64,000 nucleotides of DNA from Candidatus Gordonibacter avicola (lineage in GTDB: Bacteria > Actinomycetota > Coriobacteriia > Coriobacteriales > Eggerthellaceae): NCBI GenBank assembly GCA_019113915.1, contig DXGM01000027.1:1-64000 (forward strand), in the 5' to 3' direction. Made by a program: the position numbers and the translations under genes. Below, piece after piece: positions 17,100-25,695 of this stretch. The notes beneath the pieces were generated by a model, which did no database searches, was not told the DNA's origin, and saw only the letters and a program-made list of their open reading frames with translations. Positions within the stretch are counted from its first letter, which is position 1; every line of letters starts with the position of its first letter.

Positions 17100-18479
17100 C
17101 TAGCCGCGACGGCGGGCGGCGCGGGCGGGAATGCCCAACTCTCCGCGATACTTATTAACCGTGCGGCGCGACAGCACGATGCCGGTAGCCGCGAGCGCGT
17201 CCACGATGGCTTGGTCGCTCAGCGGGTGCGCGGAATCTTCGGCAGCCACGAGTTCACTTATCTTGTGGCGCACGCTGGTGGAGGACACCGCCGCCTCCGA
17301 CGCATTGCTGGCAGCGGAGCTAAAGAAGAAGCGCAGTTCGAAAGTGCCCACCGGCGTCTGGATGTAGTTGCCGTTCACCAGGCGACTGACGGTGGACTCA
17401 GAGACACCGGTTGCTTGCGCCACCTGGGCCATGGTAAGCGGGCGAAGGTAATCGTAGCCTTTGGCGAAGAAGTCAACCTGCATGTCGGCGATGCAACACG
17501 CTACCTTATATAAGGTAGTCTTGCGATACGTGATGTTGCTCATGAGGGTTTCGGCCTCTTTGAGCTTTTCCTTCAAATAGGTTTGCGTGCCGGGCTCCTT
17601 CACGCTGGACGCGAGCGTGCGGTACTGTTCGTTGATGCGCAAATGCGGCAGGTAGAAATCCTGGAGGTGCACGCGGAAGCCACCTTCTTCTGCCTGTTCT
17701 ATCACCACTTCAGGCCACACGGGTTCAGAGGGGCTACCGAACTGGCCAGCCGGTCGCGGGTTGCAGGCGCGCACGACATCGAGCGCTTCGCTGAGTTCAC
17801 GCAGCGTGATACCCATGTCATGAGCAATAGCTGCGGGCGTACGCGATTCAAATTCGGTGATATGTTCGATGAGCTGCTTCACCAACGGCGTCATGCGACC
17901 GGCAGCTTCCAGCTGGAGCGTGAGGCACTCGGATAAGTTGCGGGCGCCAATTCCCGGAGGGTCAAACTTCTGAATAATGCCAAGGATGTCTAGCACCTCA
18001 TCGACGCTGGCACCCACGGCCTCGGCCACCGACTCCACGGGTGTGCGCAGATAGCCGCTTGAATCGATGTTACCAATAAGGTATTCGCCCACCGCTTGGG
18101 AGCGCTTATCGCTCACCTGCATGTGCAGCTGTTCCAGCAGATATTCTTCCAGCGAAGCATCGTCCACGAGAAAGCGGTCGAACGAGAAGCTGCGCTGCGA
18201 CATGCTGGAGCGCTCGTTGTCGAAGTTTTCCGGACTGCCGTGACCGCGCCTATCCAGCAGCGCATCAGCGCTTTCGGCCCGCTTGAAGCGGTCGACCTCA
18301 TAGGGATGCAGGGGCTCAACCCAGTCATCATCGAAGAAGGGATTTTCCTCAACGCACGTCTTCACGTACTCGCTCAAGTCCGACGCGTTCATTTGCAGCA
18401 CGGAGATACCCTGCTTAATCTCCGTGGTCAAGTGCAAACCGTGATGCTGAGAAAGACCAGGTGCGTGGCCTATTTCCAT
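17100..18479 (-). CDS. rpoN: RNA polymerase sigma-54 factor
   Basis: A 459-residue sigma-54. The glutamine/leucine-rich activator-interacting region I is at the N-terminus (QGISVLQMNASDL). The core-binding domain follows (GYLRTPVESVAEAVG, FDPPGIGARNLSECL). The C-terminal helix-turn-helix includes TMAQVAQATGVSESTVSRL, and the RpoN box reads SRRTVNKYR. The start at 18479 has AGGGGGA upstream. Sigma-54 is uncommon in Actinobacteria outside the Coriobacteriia. The gene lies just upstream of a -24/-12 promoter, and a GAFTGA-type activator is encoded at 2788-5028, so the whole regulatory circuit may be local. Confidence 0.97.
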   Translation of the reverse strand: MEIGHAPGLSQHHGLHLTTEIKQGISVLQMNASDLSEYVKTCVEENPFFDDDWVEPLHPYEVDRFKRAESADALLDRRGHGSPENFDNERSSMSQRSFSFDRFLVDDASLEEYLLEQLHMQVSDKRSQAVGEYLIGNIDSSGYLRTPVESVAEAVGASVDEVLDILGIIQKFDPPGIGARNLSECLTLQLEAAGRMTPLVKQLIEHITEFESRTPAAIAHDMGITLRELSEALDVVRACNPRPAGQFGSPSEPVWPEVVIEQAEEGGFRVHLQDFYLPHLRINEQYRTLASSVKEPGTQTYLKEKLKEAETLMSNITYRKTTLYKVACCIADMQVDFFAKGYDYLRPLTMAQVAQATGVSESTVSRLVNGNYIQTPVGTFELRFFFSSAASNASEAAVSSTSVRHKISELVAAEDSAHPLSDQAIVDALAATGIVLSRRTVNKYRGELGIPARAARRRG

Positions 18480-18789
18480 TTCAGTCCCCCTGTCGACACG
18501 GTTGGGCCTGACACTCCCTTGCCACGCTGTACCGTTGGGTCATGATTATAGCCACTCGCAGGAAGGGCGCAAGCAGAGGGCGCACTCCTTCTGCGTAAAT
18601 TCGCAACCCGTCCGTCTGGCCGCTTTCGGCCGCGGTGCTTCAACGTTTGGAGAAGTCGCGAGGGATTCGTTACCGAACGGTGACGGAATGCACCTGCGGT
18701 GGCGGGAGCGCCAAGGCGGGAGTGGCGGGTCGGTATAATCGAAGAGAGATAGGCACGAGAAGCACACCCCGATAAGCGAGGTAGAAAGC
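18480..18789. promoter_or_regulatory. divergent promoter region between rpoN and the PGPGW protein
   Basis: This 310-base stretch has no gene. A TATAAT hexamer at 18734-18739 sits about 50 bases before the plus-strand ATG at 18790 and is a plausible -10; no good -35 is visible. The minus-strand side should hold the rpoN promoter, which I could not pick out. Confidence 0.5.
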
Positions 18790-19182
18790 ATGAGCAAGCA
18801 CGAGCCACCCATCGACGTTGAACCCCTTGCAAGCGCACGCGACAAGGCAAAGGGTGCCGCGAAGGCGGCTACAAATGCGGCCTCTGAGGCGGGCTTTAGC
18901 GCACCATCTTACGGGCGCAAGGCAGCCAAGGCGGGAGCAGCGGGCGCGGCAGTGGCTGGTGGTGTTGCGAAAAAGGCAGGTGAAGCGGCGAAAGCCACGG
19001 TGGTCGACGGCAAGGGCGGCGGCGCATCTCGCCGCGTGGCGGGTGCGGTGCAGACGGTGGTGGGCGGTGCCATCATGGCGGTAGGAGTACCCATGCTCAT
19101 TCTGCCGGGCCCCGGCCTACTCGCCATCGGCGGCGGAGCCGTGGTAGCCGCAGGCGGCGTAAAGAAGCTGCTGGGTAAGTAG
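18790..19182 (+). CDS. Ala-rich membrane protein with PGPG motif
   Basis: A 130-residue protein. Residues 1-85 are rich in Ala, Lys and Gly and probably extended or helical. Residues 86-125 form one or two hydrophobic segments with the motif LILPGPGLLAIGGG, as in the PGPGW putative transmembrane family, though the tryptophan position differs. The ATG at 18790 has GAGG 8 bases upstream and a TATAAT further up. It stands alone on the plus strand between rpoN and modC. The function is unknown. Confidence 0.75.
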   Translation: MSKHEPPIDVEPLASARDKAKGAAKAATNAASEAGFSAPSYGRKAAKAGAAGAAVAGGVAKKAGEAAKATVVDGKGGGASRRVAGAVQTVVGGAIMAVGVPMLILPGPGLLAIGGGAVVAAGGVKKLLGK

Positions 19183-19194
19183 CATTCGCGCTGG

Positions 19195-19905
19195 TCAAAG
19201 GCCGAGGAAGCGCGCGACTTCCGCATCGTGCATTTGGTCGAAAAGTTCAGCAGCGGGCACCACGGCGCACAAGCGGCCACCGAGGATCACCGCCACTCTA
19301 TCGGCAAGGCGACGAGCTTCCTCGAAATCATGGGTCACGAAAACAATCGTACAGTCAAAGCGCTCGTGCACGTCACGCAAAGTGGCATAGAGACGCTCTT
19401 TCGTAGCGGGATCGAGCGCCGAAAACGGCTCGTCGAGCAAGAGGATATCAGGCTCCAACACCAATGCCCGCGAAAGCGCAACGCGTTGCGATTCGCCCCC
19501 GCTGATAATTCCCGGGTAGCTTTCGGCAATGCGCTCAATGGAGAACAATTCCAAAACCGCGCCAACCCTCTGATCGATTTCCGACGGCGGGCAACCGTTC
19601 ATGCGCAGCCCGTAGGCAACGTTTTCGTACACCGTCATGTGGGGAAACAACGCGTAGTCTTGGTAGACTATTCCCAGGTGCCGCTGTTGAATAGGCAGCG
19701 TTTCCACGTCTTTGCCATCAAGCAAGATGTGCCCAGCACTGAAAGGAAAGGCACCAGCTATTGATTCAAGCAGCACCGTTTTTCCCGCGCCGGTTTCCCC
19801 TAAAATGGCAAACACCTCGCGCGGTTCCACGGACAACTTATCTACTTCCAGCGAGAACGAACCGCGCTTTACACGCAGGCCTTCAACGTCTATGCGTCCA
19901 GCCAC
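19195..19905 (-). CDS. modC: molybdate ABC transporter ATP-binding protein
   Basis: A 236-residue ABC ATPase with Walker A GETGAGKT, Q-loop YQDYALFPHM, signature ISGGESQ, Walker B DILLLDEP and switch histidine VTHD. The GTG start at 19905 is chosen because GGAGG lies 7 bases upstream; it overlaps the end of the permease gene by 23 bases, so translation is coupled. The usual C-terminal molybdate-binding (TOBE/MOP) domain of ModC is absent, since the protein stops soon after the ATPase core. Tungstate is a possible alternative substrate. It energises uptake of oxyanion for the molybdopterin enzymes in this region. Confidence 0.88.
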   Translation of the reverse strand: MAGRIDVEGLRVKRGSFSLEVDKLSVEPREVFAILGETGAGKTVLLESIAGAFPFSAGHILLDGKDVETLPIQQRHLGIVYQDYALFPHMTVYENVAYGLRMNGCPPSEIDQRVGAVLELFSIERIAESYPGIISGGESQRVALSRALVLEPDILLLDEPFSALDPATKERLYATLRDVHERFDCTIVFVTHDFEEARRLADRVAVILGGRLCAVVPAAELFDQMHDAEVARFLGL

Positions 19906-20926
19906 GGAAAGTCCTCCTTCCCCGCTTCGCCTCCGCGCCAACGCGCGAGGCACCCACGGGACGGTTCAGCACATTCGCCACAACGAGCGTGGCGGCCGAC
20001 AGTAGAAGCATAATCATGGCCGTTGCCATGGCGGTGTCGGTGTTGCCGGTAGAGATACTGAGGTAGATGCTGCCTGGCAGCGTCTCGGTTTTCATGCGCG
20101 TGACACCTACCAGCATGAGCGTAGCACCAAACTCGCCCATACCACGCGCCCACGTAAGCACGAAGGTGCTGATGAGCGAGTTGCGACACAGAGGCAAAAT
20201 AACAGTACGAAATACGTCTCCCGGCATGGCCCCCAACGTCTGCGCCACAAACTCCATGCGAGGATTCACCTCGGCAAACGCCGTGCGCACCATGCGTATA
20301 GCGAACGGGAGATTCACGATAAGCTGGGCAAACACGATGCCAGCTGGTTCAAATACCACCGCGAATCCCACGTCCTTGAGCATTTTGCCTACCGGAGAAG
20401 AGAAGATGAGCAAAAGCGCGAACCCCAACAAAATATAAGGAAGCGAAAGGGTGAGCTCCATCAGCACCTCGGCAGCGCGCTTGAAGGGCATAAAGGTACG
20501 CGACAAAGCGTATGCCGTCGGCAGTGCCAAAACCAGACAAAGCGCAGTTGAAATGGTGGAGGTAATCACGCTCATGCGAAGCGAAAACAGCACTTCTGCC
20601 GAGGTGATGGCTTCACCAAAGTGCGTAATACCACCAGCCACAATGGCAACGATGGCGCTTCCCACGAACAAGAGCACCACACCAGCCACGGCAATGGACA
20701 CGCCCGAAAAGACGTCACGCCGTCTGCCGCGGTGCTTACGACGCGCTGCCGCGTCGGTGCGTTTCAGACGAAAGCTGCGCGCCCTGCTACACGGGGCAGC
20801 AGCACAGGGGATGTTTGCTACAGGAGCAGCCCCCTCACCTACTGCCCCGCCCTCGATTTCGCCTTCTTTGGGCGTGGGCCTGTCTAAAACCGTGGCGCCC
20901 GCGTTAACAGGCGCGGTGGTTGTCAT
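19883..20926 (-). CDS. modB: molybdate ABC transporter permease
   Basis: A 347-residue inner-membrane protein. The first 70 residues are an unusual soluble, basic, Pro/Ala-rich extension not seen in typical ModB proteins of about 225 residues. The rest has five to six membrane segments and the ABC-coupling loop (VAQTLGAMPGDVFRTVILPL). The ATG at 20926 follows modA after 2 bases, so modABC is one transcript. The role of the extension is unknown. Confidence 0.9.
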   Translation of the reverse strand: MTTTAPVNAGATVLDRPTPKEGEIEGGAVGEGAAPVANIPCAAAPCSRARSFRLKRTDAAARRKHRGRRRDVFSGVSIAVAGVVLLFVGSAIVAIVAGGITHFGEAITSAEVLFSLRMSVITSTISTALCLVLALPTAYALSRTFMPFKRAAEVLMELTLSLPYILLGFALLLIFSSPVGKMLKDVGFAVVFEPAGIVFAQLIVNLPFAIRMVRTAFAEVNPRMEFVAQTLGAMPGDVFRTVILPLCRNSLISTFVLTWARGMGEFGATLMLVGVTRMKTETLPGSIYLSISTGNTDTAMATAMIMLLLSAATLVVANVLNRPVGASRVGAEAKRGRRTFRGWTHRR

Positions 20927-20928
20927 AC

Positions 20929-21777
20929 TTAAACCTGTTCGTAGCCGAATTCAGCCCAAATGCTCTGAGCGGCATCCGTCAGCAAGAATTCACTGAATGC
21001 TTTCACAGCATCGGCATCGGCCGCGCACGAGAGTTCGGCAGCAGGCACCGTTTTCACGAAATCGTCGAGGTCAGACGTATCGACAATCGCAACGCCAGTA
21101 ACCTTCGCATTTTCTTTCCATACGATACCTGCGTCACCTTCGCCATTGACAAGGGCCGTGGCAATTTGCGGAGCGGTTGTCGTGGTTGTGATGACATTTG
21201 CAGACATAAGTTGATCCCAAAGACCCGCCTGCGAAAGCGCTTTTTGAGCAATCTTGCCGATAGGCGTTGACTCGGGGTCGCCCGTCAGCAGCCGGTCGAC
21301 ACCAGCAAGATCAGCCAAACCAGAAACAGCTTTTGGATTGTCGGAAGGCACCGCCAGCACCGGGATATGCTTCACAAGATCGGTGCTTGAAGCAACATAC
21401 GCTTCGACGGGCTTAAGTTCGTCTGCCGAGCCAGCAATGAAGAAATCACCCTGCTGAGTGGTGTTGATCTGGGTTTGTATTTGGGCGGCATTCGCAAACG
21501 TCACATTCATCTTGCAGCCAGTCTCCTCGGCAAACGCATCGGAGATTTTCTGAAACGGGTCGGTCATGCCAGCACCGCAATAGATGTTGAGTTCCTTACC
21601 CTCAAGCTGGCGTTCGACTGCTGGCTCTGAAGGAGCGGCGTTCTGGTCGGAGGTACTTTCTATCGAAGCTGATGAGCAGCCCGCGAAAAGCGTGCACGCG
21701 AGTGCCGTGGCCAGCGCAAGAGCAGCCAGTCCAACCGCTCGGTGCGCCGTGATCTTGTGCATAAACTGAAGACTCAT
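20929..21777 (-). CDS. modA: molybdate-binding lipoprotein
   Basis: A 282-residue extracytoplasmic binding protein. A lipoprotein signal peptide ends in the lipobox LFAGC near residue 34, followed by a Ser/Glu-rich linker. The mature part has the ModA fold signatures NIYCGAGMTDPFQKI and NAAQIQTQI, and the VNGEGDAGIVWKENA ligand loop. It is tethered to the outer face of the membrane and delivers molybdate to ModB. The upstream 21778-21960 is AT-rich and is the likely promoter region. The start could also be the internal ATG six codons later (MHKITAHR). Confidence 0.92.
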   Translation of the reverse strand: MSLQFMHKITAHRAVGLAALALATALACTLFAGCSSASIESTSDQNAAPSEPAVERQLEGKELNIYCGAGMTDPFQKISDAFAEETGCKMNVTFANAAQIQTQINTTQQGDFFIAGSADELKPVEAYVASSTDLVKHIPVLAVPSDNPKAVSGLADLAGVDRLLTGDPESTPIGKIAQKALSQAGLWDQLMSANVITTTTTAPQIATALVNGEGDAGIVWKENAKVTGVAIVDTSDLDDFVKTVPAAELSCAADADAVKAFSEFLLTDAAQSIWAEFGYEQV

Positions 21778-21960
21778 CGAAATATCCTCCTTCTCTTAGA
21801 TGCGGCGCACTTCTGAGGCGACGCATCAAGCGACATCAATAACAAGGGCTGCCGCTTATTATTCCCATTTAGTAATAATATCATATAGATATATTTCCAC
21901 TTTGCAATATTCTAGAATGAAATATATTTGCAAATGGGTATAAAAGATGGTGGGCTAACG
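21778..21960. promoter_or_regulatory. AT-rich promoter region of modABC
   Basis: This is one of the most AT-rich stretches in the first half of the window. CCCATTT (21865-21871) is mirrored by AAATGGG (21933-21939), with several TTTGCAA and ATATATTT elements between. It may hold a molybdate-responsive operator, but no ModE-type consensus is clear. Confidence 0.35.
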
Positions 21961-22006
21961 CAGGGGTGACGCTGCTGGGGAGGTATAGCAAAGCTGTACT
22001 TGAAGC

Positions 22007-22036
22007 GTGGCGAAAGCCAGGTTAGGCCTTCGCCAC
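22007..22036 (-). terminator. hairpin after modD
   Basis: GTGGCGAA pairs with TTCGCCAC, extended by GCC/GGC around a 6-base loop, 25 bases past the modD stop. No T-tract follows on the minus strand. Confidence 0.45.
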
Positions 22037-22061
22037 AACTGTTTCAACTTCGATGGCCGGC

Positions 22062-22904
22062 TTAGCAAGCGCGCATGCGTACGCTCATGTCGAGGGGCTT
22101 GGCGGCGAAGGGGGCGGTGGTGGCTAGGCCATCTACGCCGGTGGCCGCGTAGGCGGCGGCGTTATTGGGGTTCACCCCACCTGCCGCAATAAGCGTGAGG
22201 TGCGGATAGGTGACGCGCAGTTCCGCCACCAGCGGCGTAAGTTCATCCACCGGTATCTTGTCGAACTGGATACCGTCCACGCCAGCGCGCGCGAGAATGC
22301 GAGCACGCTCAGGATCCGCCTCCACAATCAGCTTCTTTTCGATGCAGCGCGCTTTGATAGCGGGCAGGTTCTCCACGAACGCATCAAAGCCGCCGCAGAA
22401 CGTGAAATGGTGGTCGAACACGAGCACCGTCTCGGACAACCCCAATCGATGCGGGAACGCACCGCCCGCCATAACCGCAAGTGTGAACAGGTCTTTCGCA
22501 CCCGGCTGGCTCTTGCGCGTGGTGAGCACTTCACAATGCGGGTTAACCGCATGTGCCGCATCCACCATGGCGCGCGTCTTCGTGGCCACGGCCGAGCAGT
22601 GGTCGAACACGTTCAGGCACACCTTCCACGCCGCATGCAAATCGGCCGCCGCCCCGCGCAGGCGGAAGAACGTCTCGCCCGCCGCCACACGCTCCCCATC
22701 ACGACGCGCCTCTACCACTTCACAACCAAGCTTGCTCGCCATGCGCCGCGCAACGTCGGTGCCCGCCAGCACACACTCTTCACGCGTGAAGTAGTCCATC
22801 TCCCCTGGCGCATCGCCAATACCCAACACCTCGCACGTCAAGTCTATATAGGGCACGTCTTCAGTAATGAATTCCTCAATACGCGCATCCGAAATCCGCA
22901 ACAT
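22062..22904 (-). CDS. modD: ModD-like phosphoribosyltransferase-family protein
   Basis: A 280-residue paralogue of nicotinate-nucleotide pyrophosphorylase (NadC). The C-terminal barrel ends GVDGIQFDKIPVDEL..LIAAGGVNPNNAAAYAATGVDGLATT. An N-terminal alpha/beta domain precedes it. ModD proteins of this type are encoded with molybdate transporters, and modABC follows directly, so ModD is preferred to NadC. The start at 22904 has GGGGAG just upstream; the ORF extends to 22955 without support. Its biochemical role in molybdenum use is not established. Confidence 0.85.
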   Translation of the reverse strand: MLRISDARIEEFITEDVPYIDLTCEVLGIGDAPGEMDYFTREECVLAGTDVARRMASKLGCEVVEARRDGERVAAGETFFRLRGAAADLHAAWKVCLNVFDHCSAVATKTRAMVDAAHAVNPHCEVLTTRKSQPGAKDLFTLAVMAGGAFPHRLGLSETVLVFDHHFTFCGGFDAFVENLPAIKARCIEKKLIVEADPERARILARAGVDGIQFDKIPVDELTPLVAELRVTYPHLTLIAAGGVNPNNAAAYAATGVDGLATTAPFAAKPLDMSVRMRAC

Positions 22905-22966
22905 GTTCTCCCCTTTTCTTCCTTGATCCCCTGAAAGTTCGCCCAAGTGCAGCAACCCGTGAGCAC

Positions 22967-24271
22967 CTACACCTCAGCGATTATACGTTTCGTACGCGTT
23001 GCTACTTCGGCCTTGGCGCGTTCCACATCCACCGTGGGGAAGGTGCCGTCGCGGTAAACCACCGTGCCGTCGCTCATGGTGAGACAGACATCGGAGCCGT
23101 GACCTGCGTAGACAAGGTTTACCAGCGGGTCGGTCATGGGTGCCCAGGAGGGACCGGACACGTCGAGCACGGCAAGGTCGGCGCGCATGCCTTCCTTCAC
23201 CATGCCGCAATCCTCGCGACCCTGCGACAGCGCACCCATGCGCGTGGCGGCCGAGAAGGCCTGCTTCGGCGTGACCACGGACGGGTCGTTCGTCGAGCCT
23301 TTATATAATAGTGCGAGCAGATACAAATCCTGCATCATGTCGTGGTTGTTGTTCGACGCCATGCCGTCGGTGCCCAGGCACACGTTCACGCCGCGTTCAA
23401 GCATGGCCGGGATGGGCGCGTATCCGCTGCCCAGCTTCATGTTGGAGGCGGGGTTCGCCGCCACAAACACCCCACGCTCGGCAAGGATATCCCAGTCGGC
23501 CGGCTCGCACCACACGCAGTGGGCAGCCGTGGTGGGCGAATCAAGCACGCCGATGCTTTCGAAATACTGGATGGGCGTCATACCGTTGTGGCGCTGCTTG
23601 CATTCCTCGTGTTCGCTTTTCGTCTCCGAAGCGTGCAGGTGCATGCGCAGCCCCTTCTCCTTCGTGACAGCGGCAATGTCGGCGCAGGTCTGCGGGTTGG
23701 ACGTGTACTCGGCGTGGATGTTGTAGTCAATGAGGATGCGCCCGTTCGCGGCACCGTGATACTTCTTCACGTATTCCTCGCACTTGGCGGCGCACGCGTA
23801 CTCGCTGAAGGGCTTCGGCTCGAAGTAGAGTTCGCTCTCGCAGATGTTGGCCTTGAGGCCGCTTTCCACCACGGCGCGCACGCGCTCGTCGGTGTGGTAG
23901 TACATGTCCGAGAAGCTTACCACGCCGTAGCGCGCCATTTCGGCGCAGGCCAGAAGCGTGGCCCAGTAGTTGTCCTCGCCCGTCATCTTCGCCTCAAACG
24001 GCCACACCATGTCGTTCAGCCACGCCTGCAACGGCAGATTCTCGGCGTAGCCGCGCAACAGCGTCATGGGTGCGTGGGCGTGCGCGTTGTAGAACGCGGG
24101 TACCAGCAACTTGCCCGCGCCGTAGTAGGTTTCGCCAAACGCTGCCGCCAGCCCACCCTCCGGCGCGTGGTCGCCCACGTAGGCAATGAGGCCATCCTCG
24201 GTTGTGCCAACCCAGCGATGGGTTTGATAGTCCAGGTTTTCGTCCAGCAGGTTGATATCTGCGAACAGCAT
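22967..24271 (-). CDS. amidohydrolase (MtaD/SAH-deaminase type)
   Basis: A 434-residue metal-dependent hydrolase of the cytosine/adenosine-deaminase superfamily. The metal ligands appear as HAHAP near residue 60, a later histidine in LHASETKSE, AAHCVWC, and the catalytic aspartate region LGTDGMASNNNHDM. This set matches 5-methylthioadenosine/S-adenosylhomocysteine deaminases, and also chlorohydrolase/SsnA relatives. The start at 24271 follows AGAAGGAG; the longer frame to 24388 crosses the promoter region. It lies 62 bases before modD, so it may be co-transcribed. The nearby methyltransferases could generate its substrate; the specificity is inferred. Confidence 0.85.
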   Translation of the reverse strand: MLFADINLLDENLDYQTHRWVGTTEDGLIAYVGDHAPEGGLAAAFGETYYGAGKLLVPAFYNAHAHAPMTLLRGYAENLPLQAWLNDMVWPFEAKMTGEDNYWATLLACAEMARYGVVSFSDMYYHTDERVRAVVESGLKANICESELYFEPKPFSEYACAAKCEEYVKKYHGAANGRILIDYNIHAEYTSNPQTCADIAAVTKEKGLRMHLHASETKSEHEECKQRHNGMTPIQYFESIGVLDSPTTAAHCVWCEPADWDILAERGVFVAANPASNMKLGSGYAPIPAMLERGVNVCLGTDGMASNNNHDMMQDLYLLALLYKGSTNDPSVVTPKQAFSAATRMGALSQGREDCGMVKEGMRADLAVLDVSGPSWAPMTDPLVNLVYAGHGSDVCLTMSDGTVVYRDGTFPTVDVERAKAEVATRTKRIIAEV

Positions 24272-24496
24272 GGTTTCTCCTTCTCTGGCGTTTCTCTGCC
24301 TTCGGCGCGCGGTGTGCGAGGCGCGTGTCATATGCATGTTGGCTATTATAGGACTATATCTAGTAATAGCCAGATGCGATTCTTTCACCCGGCAGCCGTA
24401 TTCGTCTATCTGCCGTCAACATATATGCTATCATGCCGGAGAGACGAGACGACGGGTCGCGCCACGAAGCCGCGGCCCCTCGAGAAAGAAGGAGTC

Positions 24497-25354
24497 ATGG
24501 CTGAAGAAGAATGCACGCACGAGTGCGGCAGCTGCGGCGTCGCCGGATGCGGCGACCGCGCTGACGCGGGTCCGTCCACGTTCCCGGTGAACTCCCGCAC
24601 GAAAATCAAGCACGTCATTGGCGTGGTTTCCGGCAAAGGCGGCGTGGGCAAATCGCTCGTGACCAGCCTGTTGGCCAGCGAAATGCAGAAGAAGGGCCTG
24701 AAGGTGGGCATCCTGGACGCCGACGTGACCGGCCCGTCCATCCCCAAGACGTTCGGCGTGACGAACCCGCTCACGGCCGACGCCGACGGCATTATTCCCG
24801 CCTCCACCCAAAGCGGCATCAAGGTGATGTCGGTCAACCTCATGCTGCCGAAGGATGACATCCCCGTGGCATGGCGTGGCCCGGTGGTAAGTGGCATCAT
24901 CAAGCAGTTCTGGGGCGAAACCAGCTGGGGCGACATCGACTACCTGTTCGTGGACATGCCTCCGGGAACCTCCGACGTGTTCCTGACCGTGTTCCAGTCG
25001 CTTCCGGTGGACGGCATTGTGACCGTGTCGGCACCGCAAGAGCTGGTGGCCATGATTGTGGGCAAGGCCGTGAACCTGGCGCACGACCTTGAAGTGCCGG
25101 TCATTGGCCTGGTGGAGAACATGGCGTACTTCAAGTGCGACGAGTGCGGCAAGGAGCACCACATCTTCGGCGAGCCTCAGGGCGAAGCCGTTGCGAAGAA
25201 ATACGACATCCCCGCATTCGCCACGCTGCCCATCGACCCGTCGTTCGCGCGCCTGTGCGACGAGGGCAAGGTGGAAGAGTACGACGTGGACGGCGCGCTT
25301 GACACCATCATCACCCAGATCGAGGCAAGCGGCAAACCGGAAGCAACCGCCTAG
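24497..25354 (+). CDS. Mrp/NBP35-type iron-sulfur carrier ATPase
   Basis: A 285-residue cytoplasmic P-loop ATPase. The N-terminus has a CTHECGSCGVAGC cluster-binding motif, followed by a deviant Walker A VSGKGGVGKS near residue 45. Later come DMPPGTSD and the MAYFKCDECG pair (CxxC) that binds the transferable 4Fe-4S cluster at the dimer interface. The start is ATG at 24497 with GAAGGAG upstream; the frame extending to 23342 is antisense to the amidohydrolase. It transfers FeS clusters to apo-proteins, which fits a genome full of FeS/Mo enzymes. The gene is monocistronic, with its own terminator. Confidence 0.93.
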   Translation: MAEEECTHECGSCGVAGCGDRADAGPSTFPVNSRTKIKHVIGVVSGKGGVGKSLVTSLLASEMQKKGLKVGILDADVTGPSIPKTFGVTNPLTADADGIIPASTQSGIKVMSVNLMLPKDDIPVAWRGPVVSGIIKQFWGETSWGDIDYLFVDMPPGTSDVFLTVFQSLPVDGIVTVSAPQELVAMIVGKAVNLAHDLEVPVIGLVENMAYFKCDECGKEHHIFGEPQGEAVAKKYDIPAFATLPIDPSFARLCDEGKVEEYDVDGALDTIITQIEASGKPEATA

Positions 25355-25377
25355 GCACAACCGCTGACGTAGCGTGA

Positions 25378-25406
25378 AAGCCTCCGGCAGTGCCCGGGGG
25401 CTTTTC
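25378..25406 (+). terminator. terminator of the Mrp gene
   Basis: AAGCCTCCGG pairs with CCGGGGGCTT (one G-U pair), followed by TTTT, 24 bases after the stop codon. Confidence 0.85.
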
Positions 25407-25495
25407 TATGGGCTTTGAGGCGCCGGTTATCCCGATCACGCGCAACCCCCGTTCGCAAGCGGCACAAAACTTGGTGAATTTCTCAAAAATGGTGC

Positions 25496-25523
25496 TTGAC
25501 CCTTAGCTTGCTTCCGTTATACT
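25496..25523 (+). promoter_or_regulatory. sigma-70-type promoter of tRNA-Ala
   Basis: TTGACC at 25496-25501 and TATACT at 25518-25523 are separated by 16 bases. The tRNA begins 18 bases after the -10. Confidence 0.8.
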
Positions 25524-25540
25524 AGGTTTCGCACTTTTTC

Positions 25541-25616
25541 GGGGCCTTAGCTCAGCTGGGAGAGCGCATGGCTGGCAGCCATGAGGTCAGGGGTTCGATC
25601 CCCCTAGGCTCCACCA
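25541..25616 (+). tRNA. tRNA-Ala (GGC)
   Basis: A 76-base cloverleaf with the 3' CCA encoded. The acceptor GGGGCCT pairs with AGGCTCC (one G-U pair). The D-arm is GCTC/GAGC, the anticodon stem CATGG/CCATG with loop CTGGCAG, giving anticodon GGC, and the T-arm contains GTTCGATC. It reads alanine codons GCC and GCT. Confidence 0.97.
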
Positions 25617-25624
25617 TCTACTTC

Positions 25625-25659
25625 ATAACGAATGCAACACCGCATTCGTTATTTTTTTG
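25625..25659 (+). terminator. terminator after tRNA-Ala
   Basis: AACGAATGC (25627-25635) pairs perfectly with GCATTCGTT (25642-25650), followed by ATTTTTTT. Confidence 0.92.
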
Positions 25660-25695
25660 TCTTAACACCCGTCATTCTCCCTACTTGCCGATCAT

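Noticed and set aside
22200-22934. A 244-codon plus-strand frame
   Set aside because: It is antisense to modD and has no motif.
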